Source: an uncultured Coriobacteriaceae bacterium (GTDB taxonomy: Bacteria > Actinomycetota > Coriobacteriia > Coriobacteriales > Eggerthellaceae). From it: 24,532 nt of DNA. The notes beneath the pieces were generated by a model. It ran no database searches and was not told where the DNA came from. It saw nothing but the letters and a program-made list of their open reading frames with translations. Shown piece after piece: positions 15,017-22,879 of this stretch. The number at the start of each line of letters is the position of its first letter. Positions within the stretch are counted from its first letter, which is position 1. The stretch is from the NCBI GenBank assembly GCA_900539675.1, contig UQDJ01000026.1, positions 1-24,532 on the forward strand, written 5' to 3'. Made by a program: the position numbers and the translations under genes.

Positions 15017-15487
15017 TTAGTTAACGTGAATTCGGAACAGGGGTTGGTCGTATTCCACCTGTTTTCCGTTGGCAGCCAGAATTTCAGTAACGGTGCCTGA
15101 TGCTGTGGCTGTTATTTCATTCATCATTTTCATAGCTTCAACTAAGGCCATCGTCTGACCGGTAATTACTTCTTGACCAACTTTTACGAAGGGCTCCTCA
15201 TCGGGGCTCGGAGCAACGTAGAAGGTGCCTACCATGGGGCTGCGTACCAAAACAGTGTTGTCATCGTCGGTGATATCGTCCGCAATGGCAGCACTTTCAT
15301 GTGCTTGAGCTTTCCCGCTTAACAGCGCTTCGACGCGTTCGGCAAGACCAGGAAGTGTTGTAGGAGTAATACCAGCTGCCGGCTTGCGCTCAAGGGCGAT
15401 TTCCTTGTCGCCCTCTACGATACGCAAAGACGTGAGTTCAGCTTCATCCATAATGGCGATGAGTTCTTTGATTTCGTCTTTGTTCAT
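15017..15487 (-). CDS. accB: Biotin carboxyl carrier protein (AccB-type)
   Basis: A 156-residue carrier protein. The N-terminal helix region (MNKDEIKELIAIMDEAELTS) is followed by an acidic/alanine linker (about 58-76) and a C-terminal biotinyl domain. The biotin-accepting lysine is K120 in EAMKM, 36 residues from the C-terminus as usual. The loop APSPDEEPFV just after VRSPMVGTFY is the thumb seen in acetyl-CoA carboxylase AccB proteins, so the ancestry is AccB, not the biotin domain of urea carboxylase. It starts three bases after the pxpC stop, with an AAGGAG-type site (AAGGAGTAAAAC before ATG), and precedes accC by 15 bases. Position and strand put it in the pxp operon. Confidence 0.94.
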   Translation of the reverse strand: MNKDEIKELIAIMDEAELTSLRIVEGDKEIALERKPAAGITPTTLPGLAERVEALLSGKAQAHESAAIADDITDDDNTVLVRSPMVGTFYVAPSPDEEPFVKVGQEVITGQTMALVEAMKMMNEITATASGTVTEILAANGKQVEYDQPLFRIHVN

Positions 15488-15490
15488 GTT

Positions 15491-16570
15491 TTACTCCTTG
15501 GTGAAAGAACTGATTAACCAGTTAGGTTCATTGCTGAATTTTTTAGCCTGAGCTTCAAGCAGAGGGGTTAAACGACGCGCTGCTCGGCGTGGCGAATCGC
15601 CTCCCGTTGCGGGTCTGCGCACTTGGGTTGCCATGATGTGGTAGCGTTTCGCTTCTCGCTTAAGTAACTCTTGAGCATCTTGGACCGATACGCTATTAAA
15701 ACTGATAGGAGTGCCCGGCGGACATTGCACCAGTTTTGGAATATCGACGCTAGCAACCGTACCGATTTTGGCGTAACCGCCAGTTGCCTGTCGATCGGCA
15801 AGCATGATGATAGGTCTGCCATGACTAGGCACTTGAACTGCACCAAATGCTATTCCGTCTGAAATAATATCTGAGCCGTGTTTCGTGGTTATTTCCGGTC
15901 CGTCAAGGCGGTAACCCATGCGGTCTGATTTTGATGTGGTGGTAAACGTTTGCTCATAAAAGGTTCGCAATCCTTCATCAGTGAACATGTCTTCTTGGGG
16001 TCCGGGGATAACGCGCACGTGAATGCAACCGTCTTCTTCCGGTGTGAAATAGGATTCTTCTTGAATACTGTGGCTGGGGAGATTGGCTAAAAAGTCCATC
16101 GTGTGTTTGAACGGCACATAATCACCCAGTACAAGAGGTCGTCCTTTCCATCCGCCCAAATGACATTTTATGTTTGTGGAGGCGCTTCCCATCACCAGCG
16201 GAACATCGAGCCCTCCGCCTGCCACAGCAAGGTAACCAAACACACCGCTTCGAGCATTGCGTGTAGCTAAGATAGAACCTTTATGAACGCGGATTGCCTT
16301 GTTGCGAGGGATGGTGATCCCATCAAGTGTGGGATGAAAATCGCCCCCACACAGCGCAATAAAGGTATCGGTGGTAAAGCGCAATTCTGGACCTGCCAGC
16401 ATAAATTCCAGAACCGGGGCATTACGATCATTTTCGACTAGAATGTTAGCAGTCGACGCCCCACGACGGTCCATAACACCGTTAGGGGAAAAGCCGCTGG
16501 ACATATAGCCAATTCGTCCCAGGTCTTGAACCGTGGTACATACACCGGGTTTCTTAACCACAATACCCAT
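15491..16570 (-). CDS. pxpC: 5-oxoprolinase subunit C (KipA / AHS2 carboxyltransferase-like)
   Basis: A 359-residue protein of the KipA/PxpC family, the AHS2 half of the carboxyltransferase-like domain of urea carboxylase. Family features are the N-terminal PGVCTTVQDLGRIGYMSSGFSPNG, the MDRRGASTANILVEN segment, AVAGGGLDVPLVMGSAST near 121-138 and TGGYAKIGTVASVDIPKL near the C-terminal third. It binds PxpB to form one composite active site for ATP-dependent opening of 5-oxoproline. The start at 16570 is two bases past the pxpB stop, with AAGGAAGG upstream, so the genes are translationally coupled; a longer frame inside pxpB is not needed. The last 40 residues are basic (QVRRPATGGDSPRRAARRLTP) and look like a lineage-specific tail. 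Confidence 0.93.
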   Translation of the reverse strand: MGIVVKKPGVCTTVQDLGRIGYMSSGFSPNGVMDRRGASTANILVENDRNAPVLEFMLAGPELRFTTDTFIALCGGDFHPTLDGITIPRNKAIRVHKGSILATRNARSGVFGYLAVAGGGLDVPLVMGSASTNIKCHLGGWKGRPLVLGDYVPFKHTMDFLANLPSHSIQEESYFTPEEDGCIHVRVIPGPQEDMFTDEGLRTFYEQTFTTTSKSDRMGYRLDGPEITTKHGSDIISDGIAFGAVQVPSHGRPIIMLADRQATGGYAKIGTVASVDIPKLVQCPPGTPISFNSVSVQDAQELLKREAKRYHIMATQVRRPATGGDSPRRAARRLTPLLEAQAKKFSNEPNWLISSFTKE

Positions 16571-16572
16571 AG

Positions 16573-17343
16573 TTAACCTTCCTTGCCGGAGCTGCACGAC
16601 GAGTCATGGTCGCATGAGGTGTCCACAACATGAATTTGATAGTGATACGTGTGCGCAGCCAGCTGTTGTTCAATGGCCGTATATTCTTCCGGTGAAATAG
16701 GGACAAATCGTAGATATTGGCCTGCTTCGTAGAGAATAGGCTTTTCGCGATCGGGGTCGTAGGGGCGCAAGGGGGTGCGACCAATCAGTTGCCAGCCGCC
16801 AGGGGAGGTAAGCGGATAAATGCCAGTTTGTTCTCCGCCAATGCCAACCGATCCCGCTTTAATAGCAGTACGGGGAACTGCCAGGCGAGGGGTGCGGATG
16901 CGGGGATCTAGGCCTCCCAAATAGGCAAAACCCGGCATAAATCCCAGCATATCTATGAGGTAATCGTGTTCCGTATGTATACGAACGACCTCTTCTTCAG
17001 AAAGATTGGCATGTTTTGCTACATAGGGTAGATCGGGTCCAAAGTCGCCTCCATAACAAACCGGAATTTCGATAATGGTTTTAATGGTATTGTGCGATAC
17101 ATCAACGTGACGAAGTTTGGAGCGAAGGCGCTGGCAGAGCTCATCATATCCTATGACTACAGGGTCGTAGCACACCATAAGCGAGCAAAAGGTAGGGACT
17201 ACCTCTACGATGCCAGGCAAAGGATTTTTTTCTAAGTTGGAGGCAATCAAACGGATGAGCGCACTTGTTTCTGGCGAAATCGTGCTGGCAAACACTAGAT
17301 TGATTGCCGAATCTCCCGCAATGGTGATACGAAAATCTGCCAT
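16573..17343 (-). CDS. pxpB: 5-oxoprolinase subunit B (KipI / AHS1 carboxyltransferase-like)
   Basis: A 256-residue member of the KipI/PxpB family, the AHS1 partner of PxpC and a homologue of the N-terminal half of the urea-carboxylase carboxyltransferase domain. Conserved segments are IPVCYGGDFGPDL near 93-105, LGFMPGFAYLGG at 133-144, GSVGIGG at 164-170 and TSPGGWQLIGRTP at 179-191. It is the first gene of the operon. I start it at 17343 (MADFRITIAG), which matches the family N-terminus and has GAGG ten bases upstream; an open extension to 17397 has no ribosome-binding site before its ATG codons. The C-terminus is rich in Ser, Cys and His (about 235-252), which is unusual and may bind metal, though this is only a guess. 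Confidence 0.93.
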   Translation of the reverse strand: MADFRITIAGDSAINLVFASTISPETSALIRLIASNLEKNPLPGIVEVVPTFCSLMVCYDPVVIGYDELCQRLRSKLRHVDVSHNTIKTIIEIPVCYGGDFGPDLPYVAKHANLSEEEVVRIHTEHDYLIDMLGFMPGFAYLGGLDPRIRTPRLAVPRTAIKAGSVGIGGEQTGIYPLTSPGGWQLIGRTPLRPYDPDREKPILYEAGQYLRFVPISPEEYTAIEQQLAAHTYHYQIHVVDTSCDHDSSCSSGKEG

Positions 17344-17364
17344 ATACTTACGGCCTCGATTCAT

Positions 17365-17399
17365 TTTTGGCTGACAGTACCTTATCTCATGAGCCAAAA
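17365..17399. promoter_or_regulatory. Inverted repeat TTTTGGCT...AGCCAAAA in the pxpB leader
   Basis: Eight-base perfect arms at 17365-17372 and 17392-17399 are separated by 19 bases. They lie 22 bases upstream of the pxpB start codon. In the mRNA they could form a hairpin just before the ribosome-binding site; on DNA they could be a repressor site. Confidence 0.4.
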
Positions 17400-17526
17400 C
17401 TATAGGCTTCAGTTGCTAGACTAGCCTTTCTTATAAGCAGTTTTTGGTTAAAACTTGGTTTCGTTGCCCGGTTGTAGTGATGGTCCTGCTGTATGGGTGA
17501 TCAAAAAAGATCTTATGTCTTGCTCG

Positions 17527-17554
17527 TTGATAGTGCCCTAGTTATACTGATAAT
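17527..17554 (+). promoter_or_regulatory. Possible sigma-70-type promoter for the YhgE/Pip gene pair
   Basis: TTGATA (17527-17532) and GATAAT (17549-17554) are 16 bases apart; each matches the consensus at five of six positions. The implied leader is about 240 bases, which is long, so a closer promoter may also exist. Confidence 0.4.
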
Positions 17555-17801
17555 TTAACGGGCATTTCTGTGTACTGTGCACGGGTAAGTCCTGTTGATT
17601 GCAGCAAGGCTATATGTGCATGAGCAAACCTGTTCAGGATGGTGGAGCTTGTGTTGATGCTTTTATAAAAGGAAGTGTGAATTAAAAGGAGTGTGAAGAC
17701 TTCGTAATCACCAATTGAATCATAATCCACACTTGGGTAATAATTGCGAGTTGAGTTACAGCACGTTGTGACTATCGAGAATCCAGGGAAAGGAGAGCGA
17801 C

Positions 17802-20435
17802 GTGAAAAATGTGCTTCACCTCTTAAAGCGCGATTTTTCGCGTTTGATTAAATCTCCTGCAGTACTGGTTGTTGTTCTTGTTTTAGTGGTGCTGCCCTGC
17901 TTCTATACATGGTTTAACGTTATTGGCTTTTGGGATCCCTATGGCCACACGGGCAACTTGCGCGTCTGCGTGGTGAATGAAGATACCGGTGATTCGTCTG
18001 ATATAACCGGTCAAATTAATATGGGTGATGAAGTGGTTGACGAGCTTCATGATGACCATCAACTCGGATGGGTGTTTACCGACCGTGTCACTGCCATGGA
18101 TGAAGTGCGTTCAGGTAAAGCGTATGCGGTATTTGTTATTCCCTCAGATTTCACCTCCAATACTCTTTCGCTTTTAACAGGTGATTTTCATCAACCTACA
18201 TTGGACTATTACGTCAACGAAAAAGCGGGCGGTATATCAACGAAGGTCACTGACACCGGGTCTCGAACCCTTCAGCAAACTATCAATTCAACGTTTGTGT
18301 CAACGGTAAGTGGGGTAGTTACTCAGGTTTTTGATTCGGCAGTCACCCAGGCGCAAGGCGATATATCATCTGCGCAGAACAGCGTCATTGCGCGTCTTAA
18401 CAAGGTGAGTGACTCCTTATCAGAAACACAGAGCACGGTTTCCGATTTGGGTGACCAAGCAAGTCAGGTTGCTCAAAAAGCGCGCAATGCAAAAGATAAT
18501 CTTTCGTCGGCTAAAGATGAGCTCTCAAACCTGAGCGGTGAATTAAACGATGCCGCATCACTTCTTTCCAGCACCCAAGAAGCCTTGGGGCCTTTTACGG
18601 TCTCGTTAATGAGCACGCTCGATTCTTCTTCGATCTTGGCATCGCAAGCGGTCTCACAGGCCAACGGGTCTGTGGGCGCGGTGACGGGAGTGGTTAGTGA
18701 AGCGCAGGGCACGGTGTCAAGTGCTTTGGATCAAGGCAAAGCGCTGGTAAATCTTAACGAAGGTATTATTGAAACACTGAATTCGATTGCTGCAGGTATA
18801 CCTGATGGCGATCAAAAAAATGCAATCAATCAGACGATTGAAACCCTGAAGAGCCAAAATGACAGCTTAAAGGCTTCTGTTGATGGCATGCAGTCGAGCT
18901 ATGATGCGGTCAATGGCGCATCAGGTGATATTGCTAGTGCCAGCAATAAGGTAAATGATGCGATACAAACTACCCTTTCCAATACGAATGAGTACCGCTC
19001 GCAGCTTTCCAGTACTACCTTTCCTGCTCTCAACAACGCTACAACACAGCTTTCGTCGACAACGTATCAATTGGCTGGTGCTGTTTCCAACCAAATGTTG
19101 TTGGTGGATCAAGCGCTTGGACTTCTAGATCAGCTTGCTGCTGCGCTGGATCAAACTGCATCTACCTTGGGTGACACCGATGGATTGCTTCTTGGAGTCA
19201 CATCCGATATTGATTCGATTAAAACTGATGTAGCAGCACTCACTTCCTCAGAGGCTCTCTCTGAACTTTTCGGAGGTACGCTGCCAGATTCTTCTAAAAT
19301 TGCCGATTTCATGTTGGCGCCTACTCAGGTGCAAACTATTCCTCTGTATACGGTCAATTCGTATGGAACGGCAATGTCTCCTTTATTCATGAATTTGACG
19401 CTTTGGATTGGCGTTTTCATGTTACTGGTTATTATGCGCATCGAGGTTGATAGGGAAGGCTTGCCGGGTTTGACAGCTCGTCAAGCTTACTTAGGTCGCA
19501 TGATTTTTCTTGGCGTCTTTGCATCACTACAAGCCCTTACGGTCTGCACAGGTAATTTGATTATAGGGGTGCAGGTTGCAAGTGTGCCGCTGTTTTACCT
19601 CACGGCTTTGACCGCTTCGTGGACCTATCTGGCTATTCAGTATGCTTTGGCTGTTTTGCTGCAACACATTGGTAAGGGCTTATGTGTCGTGCTGATCTTT
19701 GTTCAAATCCCGGGCGCAACAGGGCTCTATCCGATCGAAATGACACCGGCATTCTTTCAGGCGATATATCCGGCATTTCCGTTTACGTATGGCATCAATG
19801 CTTTACGCGAGACCATTGCTGGCTTCTACGGTCTGCAATGGTTGGAGTTGTGGGGCATTATGCTTGCCTTTATGGCAGTGTTTTTGGTTATCGGATTGGT
19901 CTTTAGACCATTGTTCATCAACCTGAATCGTATGTTTGCTCGCCAGATTAAAGATAGTGATATTTTTAATGGCGAAGAAGCGCAACTACCTGCTCGTCGT
20001 TATCGCGTAGAAAAGCTTATGGGCGCCATGATGAACCGCCGTGAATTTCGCACTGAAATCATAGGTACGGTTAATCGCTTCATGCGTTTTTATGACCATG
20101 TGCGTCGCACGATTGCAGTAGTAGGGTTCGGTATAGCGGTTGCGCTTACCGTTGTCATGGTATTGATGGGAGCAAGCAAGGTGGCGCTCCTTACGTTGTG
20201 GCTGGTATGGCTGGTTTTACTGCTCCTTTTCGTTTTGATTGTCGAATTCATTCGAGATCGTTTGATGCACGAAGAAGCGCTTTCAGCTCTCAGTGAGGAT
20301 GAAGTGCGCAATCTGTTTGATATTCATCGAAAAGCTCATCAGGTACAAAGGGCTTCGTCCTCTTCGATGCGCGATACACCATCGCCTCAAGGTGACTCTT
20401 CTTCCTCATCTTTTGATAAGGGAGGTGAGCAATAA
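17802..20435 (+). CDS. YhgE/Pip family membrane protein (first of a pair)
   Basis: An 877-residue protein of the YhgE/Pip (phage infection protein) family. One N-terminal membrane helix (about 20-42) with the family motif VLPCFYTWFNVIGFWDPY is followed by NLRVCVVNEDTG. A long Ser/Ala/Gln/Asn-rich helical region (about 175-510) is probably outside the membrane and coiled. About six C-terminal helices follow (about 525-710), resembling an ABC-2 type permease. Two more hydrophobic stretches at about 770-815 and a Ser-rich, charged tail form an extra C-terminal part absent from its neighbour. Relatives include phage receptors (Pip, YueB) and EsaA of type VII secretion; the normal cell function is not settled. 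The GTG start has AAAGGAGAG about six bases upstream. The next gene begins two bases after the stop. Confidence 0.88.
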   Translation: MKNVLHLLKRDFSRLIKSPAVLVVVLVLVVLPCFYTWFNVIGFWDPYGHTGNLRVCVVNEDTGDSSDITGQINMGDEVVDELHDDHQLGWVFTDRVTAMDEVRSGKAYAVFVIPSDFTSNTLSLLTGDFHQPTLDYYVNEKAGGISTKVTDTGSRTLQQTINSTFVSTVSGVVTQVFDSAVTQAQGDISSAQNSVIARLNKVSDSLSETQSTVSDLGDQASQVAQKARNAKDNLSSAKDELSNLSGELNDAASLLSSTQEALGPFTVSLMSTLDSSSILASQAVSQANGSVGAVTGVVSEAQGTVSSALDQGKALVNLNEGIIETLNSIAAGIPDGDQKNAINQTIETLKSQNDSLKASVDGMQSSYDAVNGASGDIASASNKVNDAIQTTLSNTNEYRSQLSSTTFPALNNATTQLSSTTYQLAGAVSNQMLLVDQALGLLDQLAAALDQTASTLGDTDGLLLGVTSDIDSIKTDVAALTSSEALSELFGGTLPDSSKIADFMLAPTQVQTIPLYTVNSYGTAMSPLFMNLTLWIGVFMLLVIMRIEVDREGLPGLTARQAYLGRMIFLGVFASLQALTVCTGNLIIGVQVASVPLFYLTALTASWTYLAIQYALAVLLQHIGKGLCVVLIFVQIPGATGLYPIEMTPAFFQAIYPAFPFTYGINALRETIAGFYGLQWLELWGIMLAFMAVFLVIGLVFRPLFINLNRMFARQIKDSDIFNGEEAQLPARRYRVEKLMGAMMNRREFRTEIIGTVNRFMRFYDHVRRTIAVVGFGIAVALTVVMVLMGASKVALLTLWLVWLVLLLLFVLIVEFIRDRLMHEEALSALSEDEVRNLFDIHRKAHQVQRASSSSMRDTPSPQGDSSSSSFDKGGEQ

Positions 20436-20437
20436 GT

Positions 20438-22618
20438 ATGACAATGATTCTTAAACTATTTCGTGATGATGTTAAGCGCATTACCAGTAACGTGGTGTCT
20501 TTGATTATCGTTGTAGGCTTGGTGGTGCTACCCTCAATCTTCAGTTGGTATAACGTGCTGGCCTGTTGGGATGTGTTTGATAATACCGACAACTTAAAGG
20601 TTGCCGTGGCCAACAACGATGAAGGCTATCAAAGTGACCTGGTTCCTTTAAAAATAAATATGGGCGAACAGGTGCTTTCTTCGTTGCTGGATGACAAGGA
20701 AATGAATTGGGTATTTACCGATGAACAGGATGCCGTGGATGGCGCCAAGTCGGGTAAATACTATGCCGCTGTGGTAATTCCGCCCACGTTTAGTAAAGAC
20801 ATGATGACGTTTTATTCGCCCGATGTCGAACATGCAAAATTACTCTATTACACCAACGATAAGAAAAATGTAGTCGCCCCGAAGCTGACACAGCAGGGTG
20901 CGGATGATGCGGCTGGTCGCATCAATGACATCTTTGTTGAGAAGATTTCTGAAATAGGGCTCAATGTTGCCTCTCAATTAGTGGACTATAGTGACAAAAA
21001 CGGTGTTGCCAGCAAACTTGGACAACTGGCGCAAAATATAGACAGTATGAGTTCGCGCTTGACGCAAACTTCACAAGTGGTTTCTGGTTATGGTGCAATA
21101 TTGGATTCCACCAAGGGAGTAATTTCGGGTACTGCCGATTTACTGAAAGCCAGTGGAGCGAGCGCTGATGGGGTGGTGCAGTCAGCGAATGAAAGCAAAG
21201 ATGCACTGTCGTCATTATCGGGAGTTCTTTCATCTTCGAACGCCGCTTTAGGAGATGCTCTTTCACAAAGCGCTGAGGGGTATAGCGGCGTTTCTGAAGC
21301 GATTGATACTGCATTTGCTTCAGCGGGGAATGCAAGTGCCACATCTGCTGATGCATTAGATAATCAATCTGTTGCGATTGCAGGTCAAGCGCAACAGTAT
21401 CGTGCTCTGGCGCAATCGATTGGTGCTCTTTCAGTTCCAGCGGAGTATCAATCAACACTGGATGCACTCGTTGAGCAGCTAACATCTTCTGCTGATGCAC
21501 AGCAGCAATTGGCAGATTCGCTTTCCAACGCTGCAGAATTGATACGTTCCAACAATGCTCAAGTCCAAGAAAAGCATCAGGAAGTTTCTGACTTAGCAGC
21601 ACAGGCTAAGCAGAGTGTTTCTGATTTGTCGCAGGATTTTAATTCCTCTATCAGGCCACAACTGGATGATTTGCAGTCGCGTGTATCGAGCGGGGCAGAT
21701 TCTCTGCTGCAGAATGCCGCTTCACTTGCATCCCTTGGGGATGATATGGCTGGTTCTTCTGAATCCATGTTGGATACCTTAGATCAAACTCAGTCACAGT
21801 TGCAGCGAACCGCTGAGCATCTTAATGAATCAGCTCAAGATATGCACGATCTAAGCGTGGCGCTTACCTATGCGCTTTCTTCGGGTGATGCAGATCAACT
21901 ACGTCAAATCCTTGGATCAGATCCATCCCATTTGGCAGCATCCCTTGCTTCTCCGGTGAGCGTGGAGCGCAATGCAGTATTTCCCGCTCAGAATTTTGGT
22001 GCTCAGATGGCTCCGTTGTATACGATGGTCGGTCTATGGATTGGCTCTCTGCTCCTGGCGGTTGCCATTAAAGTGGTCGTCTCTAAAAGGAGTATGGAAG
22101 CTGTAGGTTATCCTAAGCTTCATCAAGTGTTTTTAGGCCGCTTTCTCATATTTGCTCTGTTGTCATTCTTACAATCGACACTGTTAGGATTGGGTAATTT
22201 ATTCTTTCTGCAATTGACGGTTGCCGAACCTTTACTTTTTATGTTGGTGTATTGGATTGCCGGCCTGGTCTTTACGTTTATCATCTATACGCTTGTGGTG
22301 TCCTTTGCCAATTTAGGTAAGGCTATAGCGGTATTGATTTTGATCTTCCAAATAACTGCTGGGGGTGGCAGCTATCCGCTGCCAACATTGCCCGATTTTA
22401 TTCAAGCGTTAAGTCCGCTTATGCCTGCCACACATGCCATCAATGCGTTACGTGCTGCCATGATGGGTGTATATCAGGGAGATATTTGGTTTGAACTGGG
22501 TTATTTGCTTTTGTTCTTAATTCCGTTTGTGCTTTTAGGTCTCGTTTTGCGTAAACCGTTAATCCGGTTGGTGAACTGGTATCTGAACAAGGTGGAGGAA
22601 TCCAAGCTGGTGTCCTGA
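20438..22618 (+). CDS. YhgE/Pip family membrane protein (second of a pair)
   Basis: A 726-residue paralogue of the preceding gene with the same plan. The N-terminal helix with VVLPSIFSWYNVLACWDVFDN is followed by NLKVAVANNDEG, a long Ser/Ala/Gln-rich helical region (about 190-500) and a C-terminal block of about six membrane helices (about 525-715) ending in KPLIRLVNWYLNKVEESKLVS. It lacks the additional C-terminal helices and Ser-rich tail of its partner. The start ATG follows a strong GGAGGTG site, about 10 bases away, located inside the end of the upstream gene, so the two are translated together. Tandem, unequal copies suggest a heteromeric membrane complex, which is inference. No TetR-type regulator, often found near such genes, is in the window. 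Confidence 0.88.
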   Translation: MTMILKLFRDDVKRITSNVVSLIIVVGLVVLPSIFSWYNVLACWDVFDNTDNLKVAVANNDEGYQSDLVPLKINMGEQVLSSLLDDKEMNWVFTDEQDAVDGAKSGKYYAAVVIPPTFSKDMMTFYSPDVEHAKLLYYTNDKKNVVAPKLTQQGADDAAGRINDIFVEKISEIGLNVASQLVDYSDKNGVASKLGQLAQNIDSMSSRLTQTSQVVSGYGAILDSTKGVISGTADLLKASGASADGVVQSANESKDALSSLSGVLSSSNAALGDALSQSAEGYSGVSEAIDTAFASAGNASATSADALDNQSVAIAGQAQQYRALAQSIGALSVPAEYQSTLDALVEQLTSSADAQQQLADSLSNAAELIRSNNAQVQEKHQEVSDLAAQAKQSVSDLSQDFNSSIRPQLDDLQSRVSSGADSLLQNAASLASLGDDMAGSSESMLDTLDQTQSQLQRTAEHLNESAQDMHDLSVALTYALSSGDADQLRQILGSDPSHLAASLASPVSVERNAVFPAQNFGAQMAPLYTMVGLWIGSLLLAVAIKVVVSKRSMEAVGYPKLHQVFLGRFLIFALLSFLQSTLLGLGNLFFLQLTVAEPLLFMLVYWIAGLVFTFIIYTLVVSFANLGKAIAVLILIFQITAGGGSYPLPTLPDFIQALSPLMPATHAINALRAAMMGVYQGDIWFELGYLLLFLIPFVLLGLVLRKPLIRLVNWYLNKVEESKLVS

Positions 22619-22711
22619 GGCTGAGCCAGTATTGATTGGGTGTTGATCTTGTTTATTGAGGCAGTCATCAACCGTTCGCGTCAATGAGCTACCGCTTATC
22701 CTTAGCATATC

Positions 22712-22858
22712 TATTATAGGTGAAGTTCAAAGCTTGCTTCTGTATAGTTCAATAAAAATGAACCATACTAAATGAATGTCATATGAGATAGTTCTGTTCA
22801 CCTATAGTACGTTAAAACTATGAGGTACAGTTCAATTCGAAAACACCCATATTGAACT
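22712..22858. promoter_or_regulatory. Cluster of AGTTCAA-type operator sites upstream of the HTH-aminotransferase gene
   Basis: The word AGTTCAA occurs at 22724-22730, 22746-22752 and 22829-22835, and in inverted form (TTGAACT) at 22852-22858. Two dyads stand out: TATAGTTCA/TGAACCATA (22743-22751 and 22759-22767, seven-base spacer, one mismatch) and AGTTCAAT/ATTGAACT (22829-22836 and 22851-22858, perfect, 14-base spacer). Half-sites are also seen at 22790-22794 and 22796-22800. A larger inverted repeat, TATTATAGGTGAA/TTCACCTATAGTA (22712-22724 and 22797-22809), encloses the first group. The spread suggests binding by an HTH protein, most simply the product of the gene that follows. Confidence 0.6.
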
Positions 22859-22879
22859 TATATAGAGAAGGGTGATTCA

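Larger units (their letters stand above)
17344..17801. other. 458-base divergent intergenic region (pxpB / YhgE-Pip genes)
   Basis: This region carries the control signals of two divergent operons. It contains an inverted repeat close to pxpB (17365-17399), a plausible plus-strand promoter (17527-17554), and a set of AGTGTG words (17674-17679, 17690-17695) with an inverted CACACT copy (17728-17733) upstream of the YhgE/Pip gene. No clear promoter for pxpB stands out. No convincing gene is present. Confidence 0.6.

Noticed and set aside
17614..17685. Possible 23-residue leader peptide (MCMSKPVQDGG...) before the YhgE/Pip genes
   Set aside because: An AAGG lies a few bases upstream, but the peptide has no stalling signature, no attenuator follows, and 23 codons are easily open by chance.
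20961..21602. 213-codon open frame antisense to the second YhgE/Pip gene
   Set aside because: It lies wholly opposite a well-supported gene, in its repetitive Ser/Ala/Gln-rich part. The product has no recognisable domain and a composition (many Gln, His, Leu) expected from antisense reading. No ribosome-binding site stands out.
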